Shown: one piece after another, positions 43,901 through 58,900 of the stretch | Position numbering within the stretch: position 1 is the stretch's first letter | Layout of the letters: each line of letters begins with the position of its first letter | Position numbers and translations under genes: made by a program | The notes under the pieces: generated by a model | The model's input: only the letters and a program-made list of their open reading frames with translations | Database searches by the model: none | What the model was told of the DNA's origin: nothing | Assembly (NCBI GenBank): GCA_029207755.1 | Contig: JARCOQ010000017.1 | Location: forward strand, 3,236,945-3,300,944 | From: Chamaea fasciata | Taxonomy: Eukaryota; Chordata; Aves; Passeriformes; Sylviidae | Direction of reading: 5' to 3' | Length of the DNA: 64,000 bases

Positions 43901-46900
43901 CCACTACCAGAGCAGCACAGCTTCATAGTCTAACAGTCCTTGCAACATCCTGGCTTTTTTCCTTTGGGCTAAAAAGGAATTGGCATTGAAGCCATTTGAT
44001 TTTTCAAACTTTTAAGATTTTTCATGGGAAAATAGCACCATCTGTAGGAAAAAAATGGACCAAATTTGATTAAAATATGTGTCTATTTTAAAATCATTAA
44101 GCAAAAGTTAGGACTTTCTAAGAATAAATATACTCTTTTACAAAATGGGACCACATTTTGTCCTCAGAGGAAGCCAAATGGACTTTTGCTGGTCTTGTGA
44201 AGGAAGGACAATGCCATTCCCATCCTATGATAAGAAAAAAGATGCTATGACAAAAGCTTTTCTACTTTAATCTCCTCTAACACTTTTAAGAAGGACGGTC
44301 ATCAACAGCCTACAAACCCCAAGTTCTTCCTCAAATACCACTATGACAGCAAAGTTATACCAGGCTATTGTTAGAACTGGGTTTTAGTTATTGATAGGGA
44401 AAAAGAATCAGCCTCTTCAGGAAAGTTCCCTGACTCTTAGCCAAATCTCTCTCTAACATATGCACCTTTTATCCTAAAGCACACATGTACTAGAGAATTT
44501 GGCTGCCTGCTGTGAATGAGTAAAACATTCAACAAGAGAAGGAGCTCCATAAAGATATAATAGACCTCTAGTTGCATGTTCTTATTTAATGAGATGAACA
44601 TTACATTATTATGTCAATTGACAAGACACTAATAGTGGAAGTTACTATTCCGTGAGCCATTTGCCCTCTAGAGAGAATCAAAGAACTCCCATTGCAAAAC
44701 ATTCCCTAGGAAAAAAAAAAATCATTTATCTGAGACTGAGTCCTACTTCTGCCCTCACCTTGCTGGGAAACACAGTAAAATTATTTTAAAACAATTTAAA
44801 ATACAAGGAAAGTGTATTGGCTTTGGAAACATTTATAGTTTATCTCACAGTGCTTGAAATGTTTATACAGACTTATTTCCTAGCATGAATGTCATTTGAT
44901 TCTTTGGAAGCCTTTAAGATGTATCATGACATTTGTTGCTTTTAAAGGTAGCGTTTCAATTAGCCTGATGATGGTTTCCTAGGAGAACTGAAGATCCACT
45001 TAAAAACACTGCACAGATCAGAAAAGCAAATGTGTGCATGTAGACATGCTTATGTCTGTCTTCATCAGATGGCCAGAACTGTGTTGTTACTTGCCTGTGG
45101 ACCTTTCTCTTCTTAATTTAACCTTCACATTTCACTCCAGTTTCTGCACTGACCTTTATTTCTTAGTGGCAGTTGGACTATGCCTGAATGCAGAATTTAA
45201 GAGCTATCCTCGTCCACATTGCCTACAGAAAATCCTTAGGGACCTTTCATAATAACTGCACCACAGCTGCACAAACTGATAACCCAAGAGATATTTCATT
45301 TGGCATGGAGCTGTTAGTTTCATCAGATAACATTACTAATGCCATTTTATTTGCCCAGTCTTGAGGTGAGATGTGGAAGAGCACAGTGTTAACAAAACCC
45401 CAGCAGCAGCTCATTCCAGCAGCACAGCTGTTCCACAGGATAACAGGAAAACGTGGCCCTGCTGAACCCGGCAGCCCAGCCCAGCTCAGGAAGCAGCCAC
45501 ACGGGAAAAGGGTTCACAGGAGCAAAGCACAGCCCTCTCCAGAACTACATCAACTCCTCCCTGGGAAGTCTGAGGGGCATTTAAAATCTGTCTCTCACCA
45601 CTGCTGGTTTTGAAACTACAGAATAAGATATGAAGAGTCAAAGAGAAATCTCGAAGGTCAGCTCCTTCCAAGAGCCAACTGAGGGCTCATCACACATGAA
45701 ATGCCATCCTATTCCTTTTGGGAGCATTGCTTTCTGCAGTTCATAAGAAAAGTTTATACAATCAGTTGAGGAGGGGGCACTCAAAAAGCATCAGCAGCTG
45801 CAAAATCAAGTCTTGAATGAACAGAAGAAAAGCTTGAAGACAGCACTGATGCCAGGTGGCATTAGCTTGCAGTGAGATCTGGGCATAAAAATAAGATACA
45901 TGCTGTTCTCATCAATGAAGCACACCGAGCTTGTATTTAGCAAAAATTGCAAATTTGTTTGAACAGCCCAGGAGAGATTAATCAAAGACTGATTTGTTGC
46001 AATCTGCCATTCCCTCACTTGTCTTACTTTGAAGTTGGAGAGTGACTTTGAGTCTCTGAAGTTATTTTCCATTTTCTGACATAACACCACCAGCTGCTGC
46101 TGCCTTCTGGGATGAGACAGCCCAGGTAAAATTCACCCATGTGGAGAGAGCTGGCTAAAGGGAGCCTCCACTGCAGTTACACAATCATTCAAGGGCACAC
46201 AGACACATTCTGCCGGGTATTCTACTCCAGGCTAAATTTCATTTAAGCTCTTTCTGAGTCTGAAAACCTTAAACAAAACTGTGAGATTTTCTTATGGTCT
46301 TCCATGTAAGCAGAAGTCATGATGCTTAGGATGCTCAGGTTTTATTAAAGTGTTTCAATAAAGCGACATCTGTTTATTTTACTCAGTATGGTTTTAGGAC
46401 CTGATTTGAATTTTCTTCACTCCATCACCACAGATTTCATAAAAGTGAGAAGTTTGTTCTTACTGTTTTCCATTCTTCTCATGCTTACTATTTGCAGCAC
46501 CCTGAGATTTGAACAAACTGTGCTTCATCAGAAAATTTCCACTTTACAGAGCTGCTTTTCTGCCCCCCTCAGTGAAAATTAATAATCCAACTTTTTCCTG
46601 TGCAGAAAAGTTAGATGTGAGCCTCCACACCAAAATGTGATGAGTAGGAATGGAATAAATGGGTCAGGTTTCAAGAGATGTCTAGCTTGCAGTGATATTT
46701 GAAGCTCAGGAATGTAACCTGGCAGACAAGCTGTCATGGGAAAAACACAGAAGATCTCAGCATATTAAGTAAAAGTCTTACCACAACTCTTTCTGCTGCC
46801 TTTCCTTGCCTCACCTGCAGCTAAGGAAACACGGTGAATTATAATAACCTCAGCAATTTCATGAGTGTAATTAAACCTCTAAATTACATGACAAACTCTG

Positions 46901-49900
46901 AGTAAAAAGACTTCACTAAATTCTGCAGAGCTTTGTGCAGGTATGTGACTTAAGCAAATTTCAAGGCCTTATGGTTTTGTGCTGAGTCTAAAATTCATGC
47001 ACGCAAGCCTTTTGTGCAGAATCAGATGAAAACTTCCCTTCTCCACTTGCAATTTACTCTGAGCCTGGGTCCACTAGAAGCTACAAATAATAGCAAAATT
47101 TGGGGATGGGGGGAAATGATACAAAAGGAATGGATTTACATAAAACAGAAACCGGAGGCAACATTTGCAGGAGCCCCTGCAAAGCCCAAATCCCAACCAT
47201 CACAGAGAAACAGTCAGCGTGTGCTGAGAAACACAAAATATTAATGACACTATGACAAAGCTCGTACATTACAGCTCAGGAACAGGAGTCCTACTGCTCA
47301 TGTTTACATTTGGTTTTTAAAAAGTAAGGGCATGCACGAAAGCTGTTGGGATTTCTGCAGCTCTGATCTGACTTGGAAAGCCATGATACAAACTGATAAG
47401 TGAATTCCCCAAGAGTGACTGTCCCGCAGAGACTGTTTCGTCTTTCAGGACCTATTACACTTCATGGGATTCCACTGTGTAATGCAACAACCTGATGTGC
47501 CTGAATACAAATCACTGTCTTCCTGCTGAACATGTAAAGAAATATAAAACAGACTTTGCCTTCCTTTTTCTTTGGTACATATTCTGAGAGAAAATTATAA
47601 GACCGTGTCTGAAGTCAAAGGACTCACAAACAAAACTTCTCTGCCAGCATCCAAATCACCAAGGATACAAATGTTTCAGTTGTCTCCGTTCAAACAAGGG
47701 GGGCTGCTTTCATTTATTAATGCCAGCACAGACCTCTTTCCCTGCTACACTCTCACATGCATTCTCAGCTTCAAAAACTCTCTTCTGATGTTTAATATTG
47801 ATGTCTCTGCAGGCAGCTCTCATTGTACCAATTAGGAAGGGAACAACAAAGCATCACTCAAATGACAGTATAAGAAGTTTCAATGTATGTTAAAGGTAGT
47901 CTTGTGTAATGAGCCAGAGTAAATGTAAACTGAGTCCCTGGAATAGCAGAAAAGAGCAGACCAAAAGGAGAGGTCATAGAACTGGAGACAATTACAGGAA
48001 TTACCAGCATGGTCCCATGCCAGTGTGCCCATGGGAAGCAGAGTTGCAGGGCTGTGCAACCAACGTGCTCTCAGCACTACAACCTCTAGGACTGCCAGTT
48101 GCACAAAAAAAGAGTTCAGCCATCTCTGAAAACTGAACGTCATCTTGCCTCAGATCTGCTACTCCTGAATACTTAACTTGTGATTTATATCTTGCTCTTG
48201 ATTATCATCCTCTTGACAGCAGTGGACAACTCCCTGTTCTTCTATAAAAAAAAAAAAAAAACAGAACTGAAAAACAACCATGTTTCAGCTGAATAAACTT
48301 TCTTCCAACTTCTATAGTTGCAGATGAGAGGACAAGCTTCTTTGAGTCCAGATAATCTTCCAAACTAAAAATATTAACAAAATTTCAATATATCATATTC
48401 TTCCTTCAGTCCACAATACACTTGTAAGCAATCACTTACCCCCTATAGGATTACTCCAAGCAAGTCTACATGGATATGAAGCCAAACCTCTAATCTCTGC
48501 TCTCCTTTCAAGCCTTCTTTGAAAGGTCATCAGCCTAAACTTTATTATATGGCTTCATCCCAGCCTCTTATGAGAGCTTAATTTCTTAACTGAGCTTCTT
48601 GGCTTTTCTCCCCCTACTCACAGTTTTTCCTGTTTCAAACAAGGACAAGAAAATCACACGATTCATGCCCACAAAAAGTCACCCAAGAGGCCTCATATTG
48701 TCATTATAGGTATGAGAAACCAGCATGTAGGGTTTAGATGTAACTGGACTGCAGTTCCTGACTATTTCACAGGAAAATACAACAAAGACTACATTTTCAA
48801 AAATCAGTGTACAGTCAAACTGACTTTATTTTCTCTGGCCCAGTTTCTAAAGGCCACAAGCAGCCTTTAGGAACACCAGTAATTATGCCAGTGATTTATT
48901 TTACACAGTGGGAACAGGATTAAAGGCATTCAAACAGAATTACAAAAACAACTGACACAGAGAAAGTCTTTAAATTCTGATTTTTTACACCAACCACTGC
49001 TTAAAAAAACCACCACTCTTCACCATCTGATACCATATAGAACATTAAGATTCTGTTACTATTACTGTGCTGAAGTATTTTCTTCCAAGGAAAAAGATAC
49101 TGTCTTCAGATATAATTTTTGGAAAAAAACCCAAATCAGGAGGAGCAGAACATGCCACTTCCACGATTATCTATGATATTTTTCCAGTCCCATGACCTTC
49201 ATTAAAAAATTTCCTACCCAGTCAAGTAATTAAATTGATGAAAGGTCCTTTAGCACTTTCTAGTCGTTAAAGGCATTCAGACACACTTTGTGCTGCAGAG
49301 AGTGTTTGTCTTCTCTCAGTGTTTACCACCACAGAGATGGCAACCAGCAGTGTCATGAGAAAGAGCATGATGGAAGATTCATTTCTCTTACATCAGTCAC
49401 ACTTTAGTACTAAAAGCTCCTAATGGTTGACTCTCTTCTTTTGCTACGTGATCACAGTGAAAGACAAATCTTAATCAAATTACTCAGGAAAGACTTCATG
49501 GATTGGGTCAGTCTGACACTCTTTTCTTCCACTTGGCACCTTGTCTAAGCTGCCTTCGGGCACTTCCAGTCACAGTACCTGTGTTCTGATATATTTTTTT
49601 ACAAATATTGATGCAAAACTAAGTTTATTTTGCATTGGTGTTAATTGCCACAGTTATTCCCACCAATAGTTTTCTACTATAACTACCATGCTGTTTAAAA
49701 GAAAACCTCATTTCTTATCACAGAAAAATCACAAGTGTTTTCCAAATCACTTGGTTCACTCTGCCAGGTCAGACAACAAAAGTAATACTAATCCTTGAAT
49801 CAGAGCAAGCTGCTGAGCTTACCGGGCTACTGGAATAGGGAACTCCCAACATCACGAGGACTGGGGAATTGAATGCCTGGTTTATTTGTTATTGATTATT

Positions 49901-52840
49901 ACCATTCTACAGTAACACCCAAATATCCCCTCTGAAACCAGACTCCTCATGTCTTCGATTTTATAAAACAGAGATCAACCTGGAGTTCCTGTCCTGAATA
50001 CCTAAGAAGGCAATACCTAACTGGTTTGTGAAAAAAAAAATCAGGTTTATAAGATCATGGAAGCTGGTAGTTACATTTGCATACTGACTAACCTTTTCTT
50101 TTTCCACACAAATTGTTCTATTCCTTGGAAAAAATTAATCAACAGATTACTGGAGGGAAAAAAAAAATCTAAATCCATGCTTGAGTACAAACAGTTTCCT
50201 AACAACAACCGCTACCGACATATGTGCACATACACTGATACAAAATTGTGAGCTCCCAAAAGTTTCTTAAAATTGGCAACACAGCCTCTCCTTATCCAGG
50301 ACACACTTATAAATTCCAAGCCAGACAACTCAGGGTTAGGGGCAGCACCTGTGTTCTAAGCAGTTTTTAGTTTCATCTTTCTTAGACCAGACACTAAATT
50401 TGCATGATCTATACTCAGCTTGCATGATGTGTTTAATACTTTTACATAAGAACATCCCTCAAAAATGGAGAAATTCTTTTCTCTGAAAGATGGAATTCAT
50501 CTCAGTTACACAGTAGAAAGCTACCACTGAATGAATAAAGTACCCTACCTATCAGTGTCCAAAAGAAAATCATTAGGAATTAAAAGTTAATAAAAATTCC
50601 TGAACTGCCAACAGTCTCGCAATTTGGAATTTGTTGGAGAGGCAAAATGAACATGACATTCCAAAGATTCCTAAAATAATCACCCATAATTAACAGTGCT
50701 GTGACGAGCACACAAGGAAGAAACAGTCAGTAGGATACAAACAGCACCATGTTCATTCATTACAGGGTTCAGTGTGTTGACAGAAGGTTTGGGGTTGAAA
50801 TGTAGGCTCATAGTGGATGTATTCTCATATATAGCAAAGCATGTAGAAAAACTCTGGAATCATCCAGTTTCTTAACTGGCTTGAATCCTGGAGAATACAA
50901 GTCATTTCCATTGCTGCATTTCAAGGCAATTTCCCTTAACACAGACTTCACCTATAGTGTTTTATAAGATTATCTTAAAATAAAAGGCAGATTTTTTAAA
51001 AGAAAAATAACTAGCAGAAAATTTGAAAGGAAGGAAAGAACTCACACAGAGTAGGGCCTTTTCATGTTTTCAGATATTTCCATCCATTTCTCTTTGTTGG
51101 CTGATTTGAGCTGCAACATTAAACACGTTGGCAGAAGAGAACAGAGAAAACACCACCTCCCTCATTATTGCTGCCACCCTATGGACCTCACCTCACAGGC
51201 ATGAAGAATCTCACCCAGATGAAGTTCTGTCACCACAGCCAATGACAAAGATGCCACATCACTCTCACAAATTAAATTTGGCTGGAAGAGAAGCAAAGAA
51301 GGACAGAGTGCCAGGCATATTTTTGTTTTGCTAAATGAAAGGACGTTCTATCATTTCAGCTAGAACCCATATGTCACTCATACCAAGGGATATCAGTAAC
51401 ACATTTCCTTCTGAAGAAAGAACACAATGAACCAATTAATCAAACCTTAAAACAAGGATGAAAATTATTACAGCCATTTGTTAAAATATGAAAGGGCATT
51501 AAGAAAACAAACAGCAATACCTGCTATGGTTAATGCAGTGATGTTTTCAGTATCCTAGGCTTGCAGAAAATTGACACCTTCCTTCTGGGACTGAATGCAG
51601 GAGTTTCTTAGCACTCTTCTCTGATTCACTAAAAATGAAGAGATTTTTTCTGTCTCTACCAAACGTGAATCAGGGATGAGACAATTGAAATAAATGTGTC
51701 TGATTCTGCACTGGCTCAAAGTCTTTTTCTAGAACTTTGTGAGGGCATTTTGAAACCCTCCTATTTATGTACTTAGATGACAGACAGCAAAAGTAGTGTT
51801 GAGCCCACCTAACTACAACCTGAAGCTATGAATTTATTTGAAGCAGGCAGCCTAAACTGTCATCAAATGAAAGAGGCACCTCCAAAGGGTTCTGAATCCT
51901 ACGATGGTTGATAGCTCAGAGCAAGTGTCTCATTATTAGACACAAAAAAGGCAACGTAAGCCATACAAAATGCCAGGAAATGGAGAGGCAGCCTCAATTA
52001 ATGTTTACCTAGTGTGTTTCAATATTTTAAGAGTCTCAAAGAGGTCCATGACATCAAGACTGAAGTTCTACAGAGATGGAGGGAGATGAAAAAAAGAAGA
52101 GAACACAGCGGTAGAACCACAAGCTCCACCTCCTTTCCAGGAAATTTTTACCAGGAAATGCAGGTGGGGCATCTGCGTGGACCTTGAACAGATTTTTCAG
52201 AAAACTCATAACCTGATAACATTGGCCAGGCAAATTTCATAGACAGAGGTACCATCCCTCATTAGAGCAGCGAGTAAATCCTAGCGTGTCACGTGTGGAA
52301 TCAAAGACAGATACAGAGATAAATGAAGCACATCACTGCAGTCATTTCTGATGTACAGCTCTATCACTAGACCTTTTCCTACAGCAAAAAATAAAACCAA
52401 AACTCTGAAACATTTGCAATAGTTTTTCTGTCCTTTTCACTGTCATTTTAAATTTTTTCAATGTCAGACAGAAAAGCTGTTCTAATTTCATTAACAATGA
52501 AATATGTTCCTCCTGAAATCTTTTTTCTCAGAGTAGTAAAGTAAACCTGAAGTGAACCACAAAGCACGGTGCTGCTCAAGCAAGTCCTGGACAGTTCACA
52601 GGCCAGAGCAGATAATTTCGTTTTATCACAACACTTTTGTTGACAAACAGAATGAGGGATCCTTCCACAAGCAAAAACACTTATCCCTAGTGCTAGTGCC
52701 AGCAGCTGGGCAGCTCACATGAGTACTGGCCTGGCCCTTGGACAATATTTTCCTCAGAAGCGGGACTTTCTTACAGAGACACCTGCAGAAGTACAAAGAA
52801 CCTGGAATTCAGCTCACTCCTGTGAACCGCTGAGGCTTTT
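31911..52840. other. Intergenic, no gene seen
   Basis: About 21 kb of AT-rich noncoding DNA. It holds poly(A) or poly(T) runs (34,377-34,394; 39,963-39,978; 48,246-48,261), a TAAT-rich stretch at about 38,880-39,480, and a perfect 8-bp-stem hairpin (CTAAAGGC/GCCTTTAG, 48,847-48,870). Open frames of up to 135 codons (for example 42,669-43,076 and 41,015-41,404, plus strand) show no recognisable family. No splice-flanked exon, RNA gene or further clear transposon was found. Confidence 0.6.
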
Positions 52841-52847
52841 CAGACTC

Positions 52848-52932
52848 CCAGAATGGGTCAGGCTGGAAAGGACCACACTGGTCATCTGCTCCTGCTTCTG
52901 CACTGTCATCCCAGAGCCCAGTGCAAATAAAC
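52848..52932 (-). mobile_element. CR1 LINE 3' fragment, short
   Basis: The plus strand shows CAGAATGGGTCAGGCTGGAA, AGGACCACACTGGTCATCTG and CATCCCAGAGCCCA in order. This is the reverse-complement layout of one avian CR1 3' type. The copy is about 85 bp and diverged. Subfamily is not assigned. Confidence 0.75.
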
Positions 52933-52935
52933 AAG

Positions 52936-55900
52936 ACACTTCAGGATTTTAGCACCGAAAGGTTTCAGGAGAAAATCCAGTTGAGTACTAAGAATTTCAG
53001 TCCAAAAGAAATTCAAATTAAACCCCTCACTCCAGACAGTTAAGCATCTGCATTGCCTGCTTGAATGAACAGTAAAAGTGACTAAATGAGATTGCTAAAT
53101 ATAAAGTTATTCATGAGCAGAACTTTTGCAATAACTAACCCCCAAAAAACTAAAATTATCAAATTGGAACAGCAACACTCAATTTCAATTACAAAGGACA
53201 AAGCATTGGTGGCTATTGGTCTCCTTATTTAAATGGTGTTTATTTAAAACCATTAATTAACAGAACCCTGAGATCACACATATTGTTGCCTGGGTAGAAT
53301 TTCTGTTTCCACACCACATACACATGAAATTCAAAGTGAAAGGCTTAAAAGCTTAATGCAGCGAAGACAGAAAATATTAAACTTTCCAAATCCTCATTTC
53401 TCTGGCCTTTTGCTCACCCCAGTCTCCTATCACTTTTTTTTTTTTTTTTTTCTTAAAAGACATTATGTGTTAGGAGAGCAAAGCAGCCCGGGGAGGTGAT
53501 ATTTTACCATTGTCTGTGCCATTAATGCAGTTAAAAAATCTTCAGACTGGAAAAATCAGACAGATGCATCTTCCAGGTTCACATGTGCCAACTCCATCTG
53601 TTAAATCATTAAAACACAGGCTTGGCAGATTCTGGAGAAAAACACATTTGTTTTCACTATAAAGAGGAAGAGTAAACTTTCTTTCTGTTCTTACAACTTC
53701 CCCCTCCCCCATAATTACTTTAATGTGAAAGTCTGCATGAGTGGGTACTATTTAGGATGCTACTGAAAGAGGTTTTGATTGAATTGGGATGTGTATGTGA
53801 CAAATTACATGTCATAATCCAGGTTAGTCAAAGCACTATTAAACCAAGGTCTATAGATACATTAAGGTGCTTAATCCTTTACCTTTTTATTGCATATATC
53901 ATGTTACATCTATTTAAACACTGATTTTCCTTACAGCAATGAACCTGTTCAGGTTAATTTTAAAGACACAGTTTACATAAGGAGCAGCAAATCTGATCAA
54001 AGAAAAGCTACCAAACCTTGAATGAAGAAATTAATAATAAACTTTTTTTCCCAAATCTGTAATAAAAAAAATATTTTCTACCATCAGGATAAAGAAAAGG
54101 AACAAGATCCTAACCTAAATTTAATACTAACACCCTATATTTTCCCAATATCAATACTTCTGATATTGAGAAAATAGATTTATGCTTTTTCCTACTACAG
54201 CACTGTACAACCATTTTCACTATGGCAACATTACCTATAGTGCATACATCTAAAAACTGAGCATTTTGAGTGCAACTAAGTATAAAATAGGATGAACCTA
54301 GACACGAGTATGACAGTGTGAATAATTTAAATCCCAAGACCTCCCATAGCTGCTATTAAAACAACAGATTGTTGCTGAATGCATTTCTCTCTCTTTGTAT
54401 TCTACAACAGAATGGAATTTCATTCTCCAGGCTTGTTACTTCAAGTAAAATGTATCCTATTTAAAGCAAATGTTTGGAAATTTTGTCCTTTTTGTGTTTG
54501 CTTACAGTTTTGCAGCTATTTTCTATCATCATCTAAACAGATTTTCTCTGTACTGTTCCTAATGGCGGAGTAGAGAAATTAAAAGCTACTGGAGATCAAG
54601 ATATCTACCTTTGCAAAATAAATACATTTTCATAAAAGACGTTCCATTGCAGTATCCTGAAGTTTCACCAAGTCATCATCCCTGCCATTCTGTGCATCAG
54701 GGCTCATAAAATAGACTTGAAAGCGAGATCCCACTTTGTGTGTTACACAACTGCAACTTTCCTTCTGGAGGAAATACCCACTAAGTGGCTGCAGGAGCTG
54801 CTTCTTTCCCAAGAAGAGGTTGAAACATTTCTTTGACTGGAACTGGCAATTCTCCTGCTTTTGGTCATGGGTGAACTGCACCCTCATGTTTCACCCTCCT
54901 CCTCTTCCAAACAACTTCTGAAAAACCTGATGGGACTTATTCCCACCAGCTCTCTCGGCACAGAACTGAGGGTGCACTCTGTACTCCACTCCCAACTAGG
55001 ATTCTTTTACTTATGCAGTCCTAGAAGTGTTCTTAGAACCTGGGAAAACTGCAGAACCATTGCTTTGAGTCATCCAACACTTCCCCAAATGTCCTCTTTC
55101 ACATTACCTACGCACCACTCCCATATGGCTGAGGTCTATCCAGGGAACTGGCTCCAGCTTCTCCACTGGAGATCGACCTCAGTTAAGATTAAGTGGAACA
55201 AAAATTTTTCCCTCCAATATTGAGCAACGTAATATTTATAATCTTTTCATTTTTATAGCACCAACATAATTTCAGAGCTGTTCTCAGGCAAGACCAAGCA
55301 ATCAGAGTACAATATGAGTGCACCAAAGAGAAAAAAGAAAACACAGGCATATCACAGAACACAAAACAGAAAGGGCACTTAAAGCATTTCCCAGCAAAAA
55401 CTGTTATTCCAAGTATGTACTTTCTCTCTAACATGTATTTTAATTTATATGCTCAGGGAATGCAGAGGAAAATGTCTCCAAAAGAGACAGTAACTTCATC
55501 ATGTGATGGCTACAAATAGAGAAATTTGAACTTATATCAAATACTCTCTTAAACTAGAATACAATTAGATGCTGATATCCCATCACTGCCTACAATCACC
55601 CTCAAGGGAAGCAAAATTGCATGAGACTAACAGAACATTCACTTGATTTAAAATTTACGGGAGGCTCAAGAAAGTTTCACATGCATTTTACCTCAGAAAC
55701 AATGTGCTACTTATTCTTCCTAGCAATGATTTTTTTACATAGCATTCTGGGAGCAAAATGTAATTTTCAACAATAACATATTTTCTGACATTCTCTAAGG
55801 AAAAATTACTGGTTTCTTCCCTCTAAAAGGATTTCTACGGAATAACATCTGTGTTGAGATTATTGTGAATATGTTAAACTGACAGCAAGTCTCTAAGGGG

Positions 55901-58900
55901 CACTGCTCATTAATGTTCTGTGCATAAAATTAAAACTTGAAATATATTTTTCAACCCTTTTTGAATCATTTAAGCAATTCTCATGCAAAGAAACTATTGT
56001 GCAGCAATAATATATTTGCAGAGCAGGCTATGAAAGCTATTAAAATGTCCCAGACCCCCTGCCTTTCAGGCAAAAGGAAAAAAAAGGAGACGCTGTCTGA
56101 TTTGAAACATGAGCTGTATTGAAACAAAAAAAAAATACTTTCAAAGACCATGAAGAGTTTGATTTCAGTTTATACAATGCAACAAAATTTAAAATTGTGT
56201 CTTTCTCCTTCATCTTTAATTCATGTGGTGCCTAGGTAGTTCTCATACCAGCAGGAGAGTTCTGTTAATTGTTGCACATTGGCATTTACAAGAAATTTTT
56301 CCAGTGGCTACAAGTGGTGGCCGTATTCTTTGAAACCGCATCAGGGCAGCATTCTGCAAGCTCTCTGCAGCCAGAACTGGGGAGCTCTGCTCTGAGACAA
56401 TGCCTGGGACTCAGGGGTTTTATTGCAAACACCTTTTCCAGTTTGAAAATGACAAAGGTCTCCATGTCCATAGAACAAATAATTTTGTTTGGAGAGCATG
56501 TATATTTCTTCCACCAAGTATAACAGAAATAGAAGTGTATCCATCAGGTTTACTGTAAAGCAGTCTCATGTAAATCTTTAGTTTGAATAAAAAGGAATGA
56601 ATCTGCTCAAAATCAAATAAAATCTCAGGAATTATTGAATTTTTCAAGCACAGAAATCTGCATAAAGCTGTAGCTGTAAGTGCCATTTTATGGACAAAAA
56701 AGGAACATATTATCATTGGGAAAACAAACATGCCCTCACTGTTTCAAAAGCCACTGGATAATTACAGCCACAATAAGATGAGAGTTCTAAATTTTGCCAC
56801 AACATATAATGATTCTAACCAGGCTGTTGGATTACATTCATAAATGGAAATTCAGGAACTCCAATTAACATGTTCTTGATGTGATAGACTTTAGCAGGGT
56901 TTTTTTAAATGAAACCAGTCTGTGTCAATGGGACTTCATTACTAAAATCACACTAATCACAACAAGGCAGTCTCAGACTGTCTACATCTGAAATATTATG
57001 TAAAAACATTACAAAAAGACACCGACGTTATGCTCAAATACTCCTCTTTTAGACTTCCACACCTCACATGGCAAACTGTGGAGCAGCAAACACAAAACTG
57101 CCAGTACTAACTAATAGTTTTTGGCAAATATTTTTAATGCAAAAGCCTAAGCAGAGATACACAAATGGGTATATGAACACCTCAGCAGAGAGCTTCACTT
57201 TCAGAGGTTCTGACATTGCTGATGTGGAGGGGAAGGCACGAGATTAGTGCAGCTGAAAGAAAAAAATGAAGCTGCTCTTCAACATTTTAGGTGTGAAGAT
57301 GGCACTTTTGAGTGTGAGGTGCAGGCCTCGAGAAACAGAGAACACAGACTGGTGCACCGCACTGCAAGTTTCCTTAGGGACATCTTCATTCCCCCTCCCT
57401 CACTGCTGTTATCTGCCATCAGAGGAGGGCATTTGTTCCTCTTTTCCAGCCAGACAGCCCAGTCAGAGCACTGCCAGTTGCCTCTACAGAGCTGCCAGAC
57501 ATCCAGCAAAAGCCATAGCACCACAGGAATGTTTGGGATTTACTGGTCACATACTGGTTTGGCAACAGAGCTCTGGGGTAACTGCCCAAATTGAGAGCAT
57601 GTGCTGCTCACAGCACACGTGTGACACTGCCCTGAATTTCCACTCAGAAAGCAGCAGGTACAAACATCTCTCCAGCAGGACCCTGTGCTACAGAAGCTGC
57701 ACAGCCCCCTATGCTGGAGCTGCTCCCACAAAGAAAGGATTCCTCTGTGTAACCACCATCTCCACAAGAAAACCAGTTTCTGTTATACCAGACTGTTGCT
57801 AGTTTGCTTCACAAGCGTTCAGAAAACAGCTACACAATACAAAGGTTGATTTAGCTACAATCTTCAGCACTTGAATCCGAGCATCACGTAGATGCAAATC
57901 TCAGCACATTCCATGGGAGTGGAGATGCTCATAATCAACAATCACAAATCCTTACGGAGAACTCAAAAGAGAACAGGTTTGTTTCCTTAGTAATTTCAAA
58001 CTATGACACAGAAAGCTTTTGTGTACTCATCTAGATACTTTTCTCCATAAACAAGCAATATACAAAGCCTTAACATTCTTGTATCAGGGTAGACGTGAGA
58101 TCTCCAGAAAACCAAAATTTAAGTCAGATTTTCAAGAATGCAAACACTAACAAAGCCAAAATTGCATTATACAGCGTCTTCTGCAGCAGTAGAGGTTTAA
58201 GATATCCACCTACCCTGGGTTGCTCATTTCAGCTCACATCACCTTTTCCTGTCTCCATTCTGTCTGCTGCCTCCATGCAGAACCACAACTGTTTGTGGAA
58301 CTGTTCTGTGAAAGCAATTAAAACAGTGAGCTGACTCTCTGCAAAGCTATTTGGTTCCCTGAATTATTTCACAGAGCCATACCACTTGTGTTTGTGCCAA
58401 CACAACATCCTAAAACAATGGAAAAACTTGGAAAAACCACCAAGCCCTCGTGCATTGCCCCCATCATGTGCTGGTGGAAGCATTTGTACACCTACACAGA
58501 AAACTGTATTTGGGTTAAAGCACCTCCTTTTCCCCTTGGTTAGTTTTAATCTCTACCAGTCAGCGCTCAGACTGCATCAGAACACAGCACCTCAAGCACT
58601 TCTTTTGACTGAGAAAAGGGAATATAGGGGCTGTGAAAAACCCAAACTGCTTCCCCAGAGGTGGAGCAATGCCTGTTACAGGTGAAAGGTTTCTCAGACT
58701 CCAGGTACTAATGTGCAACTCTCAAGTTATGGACAAGTTGTAAATTCTTGAAGAACACTTGTGAGTTCCTGTTCAGCACTACTGAACAGCTGAATACTTG
58801 GATATTCCTAATCAGAAGACGACCGGAAGAACTGGAATTTCAGCATTTATGGCCACATCCAGAGAGAATTTACCCATCTTAAAAGCACCAAGTATTGAGA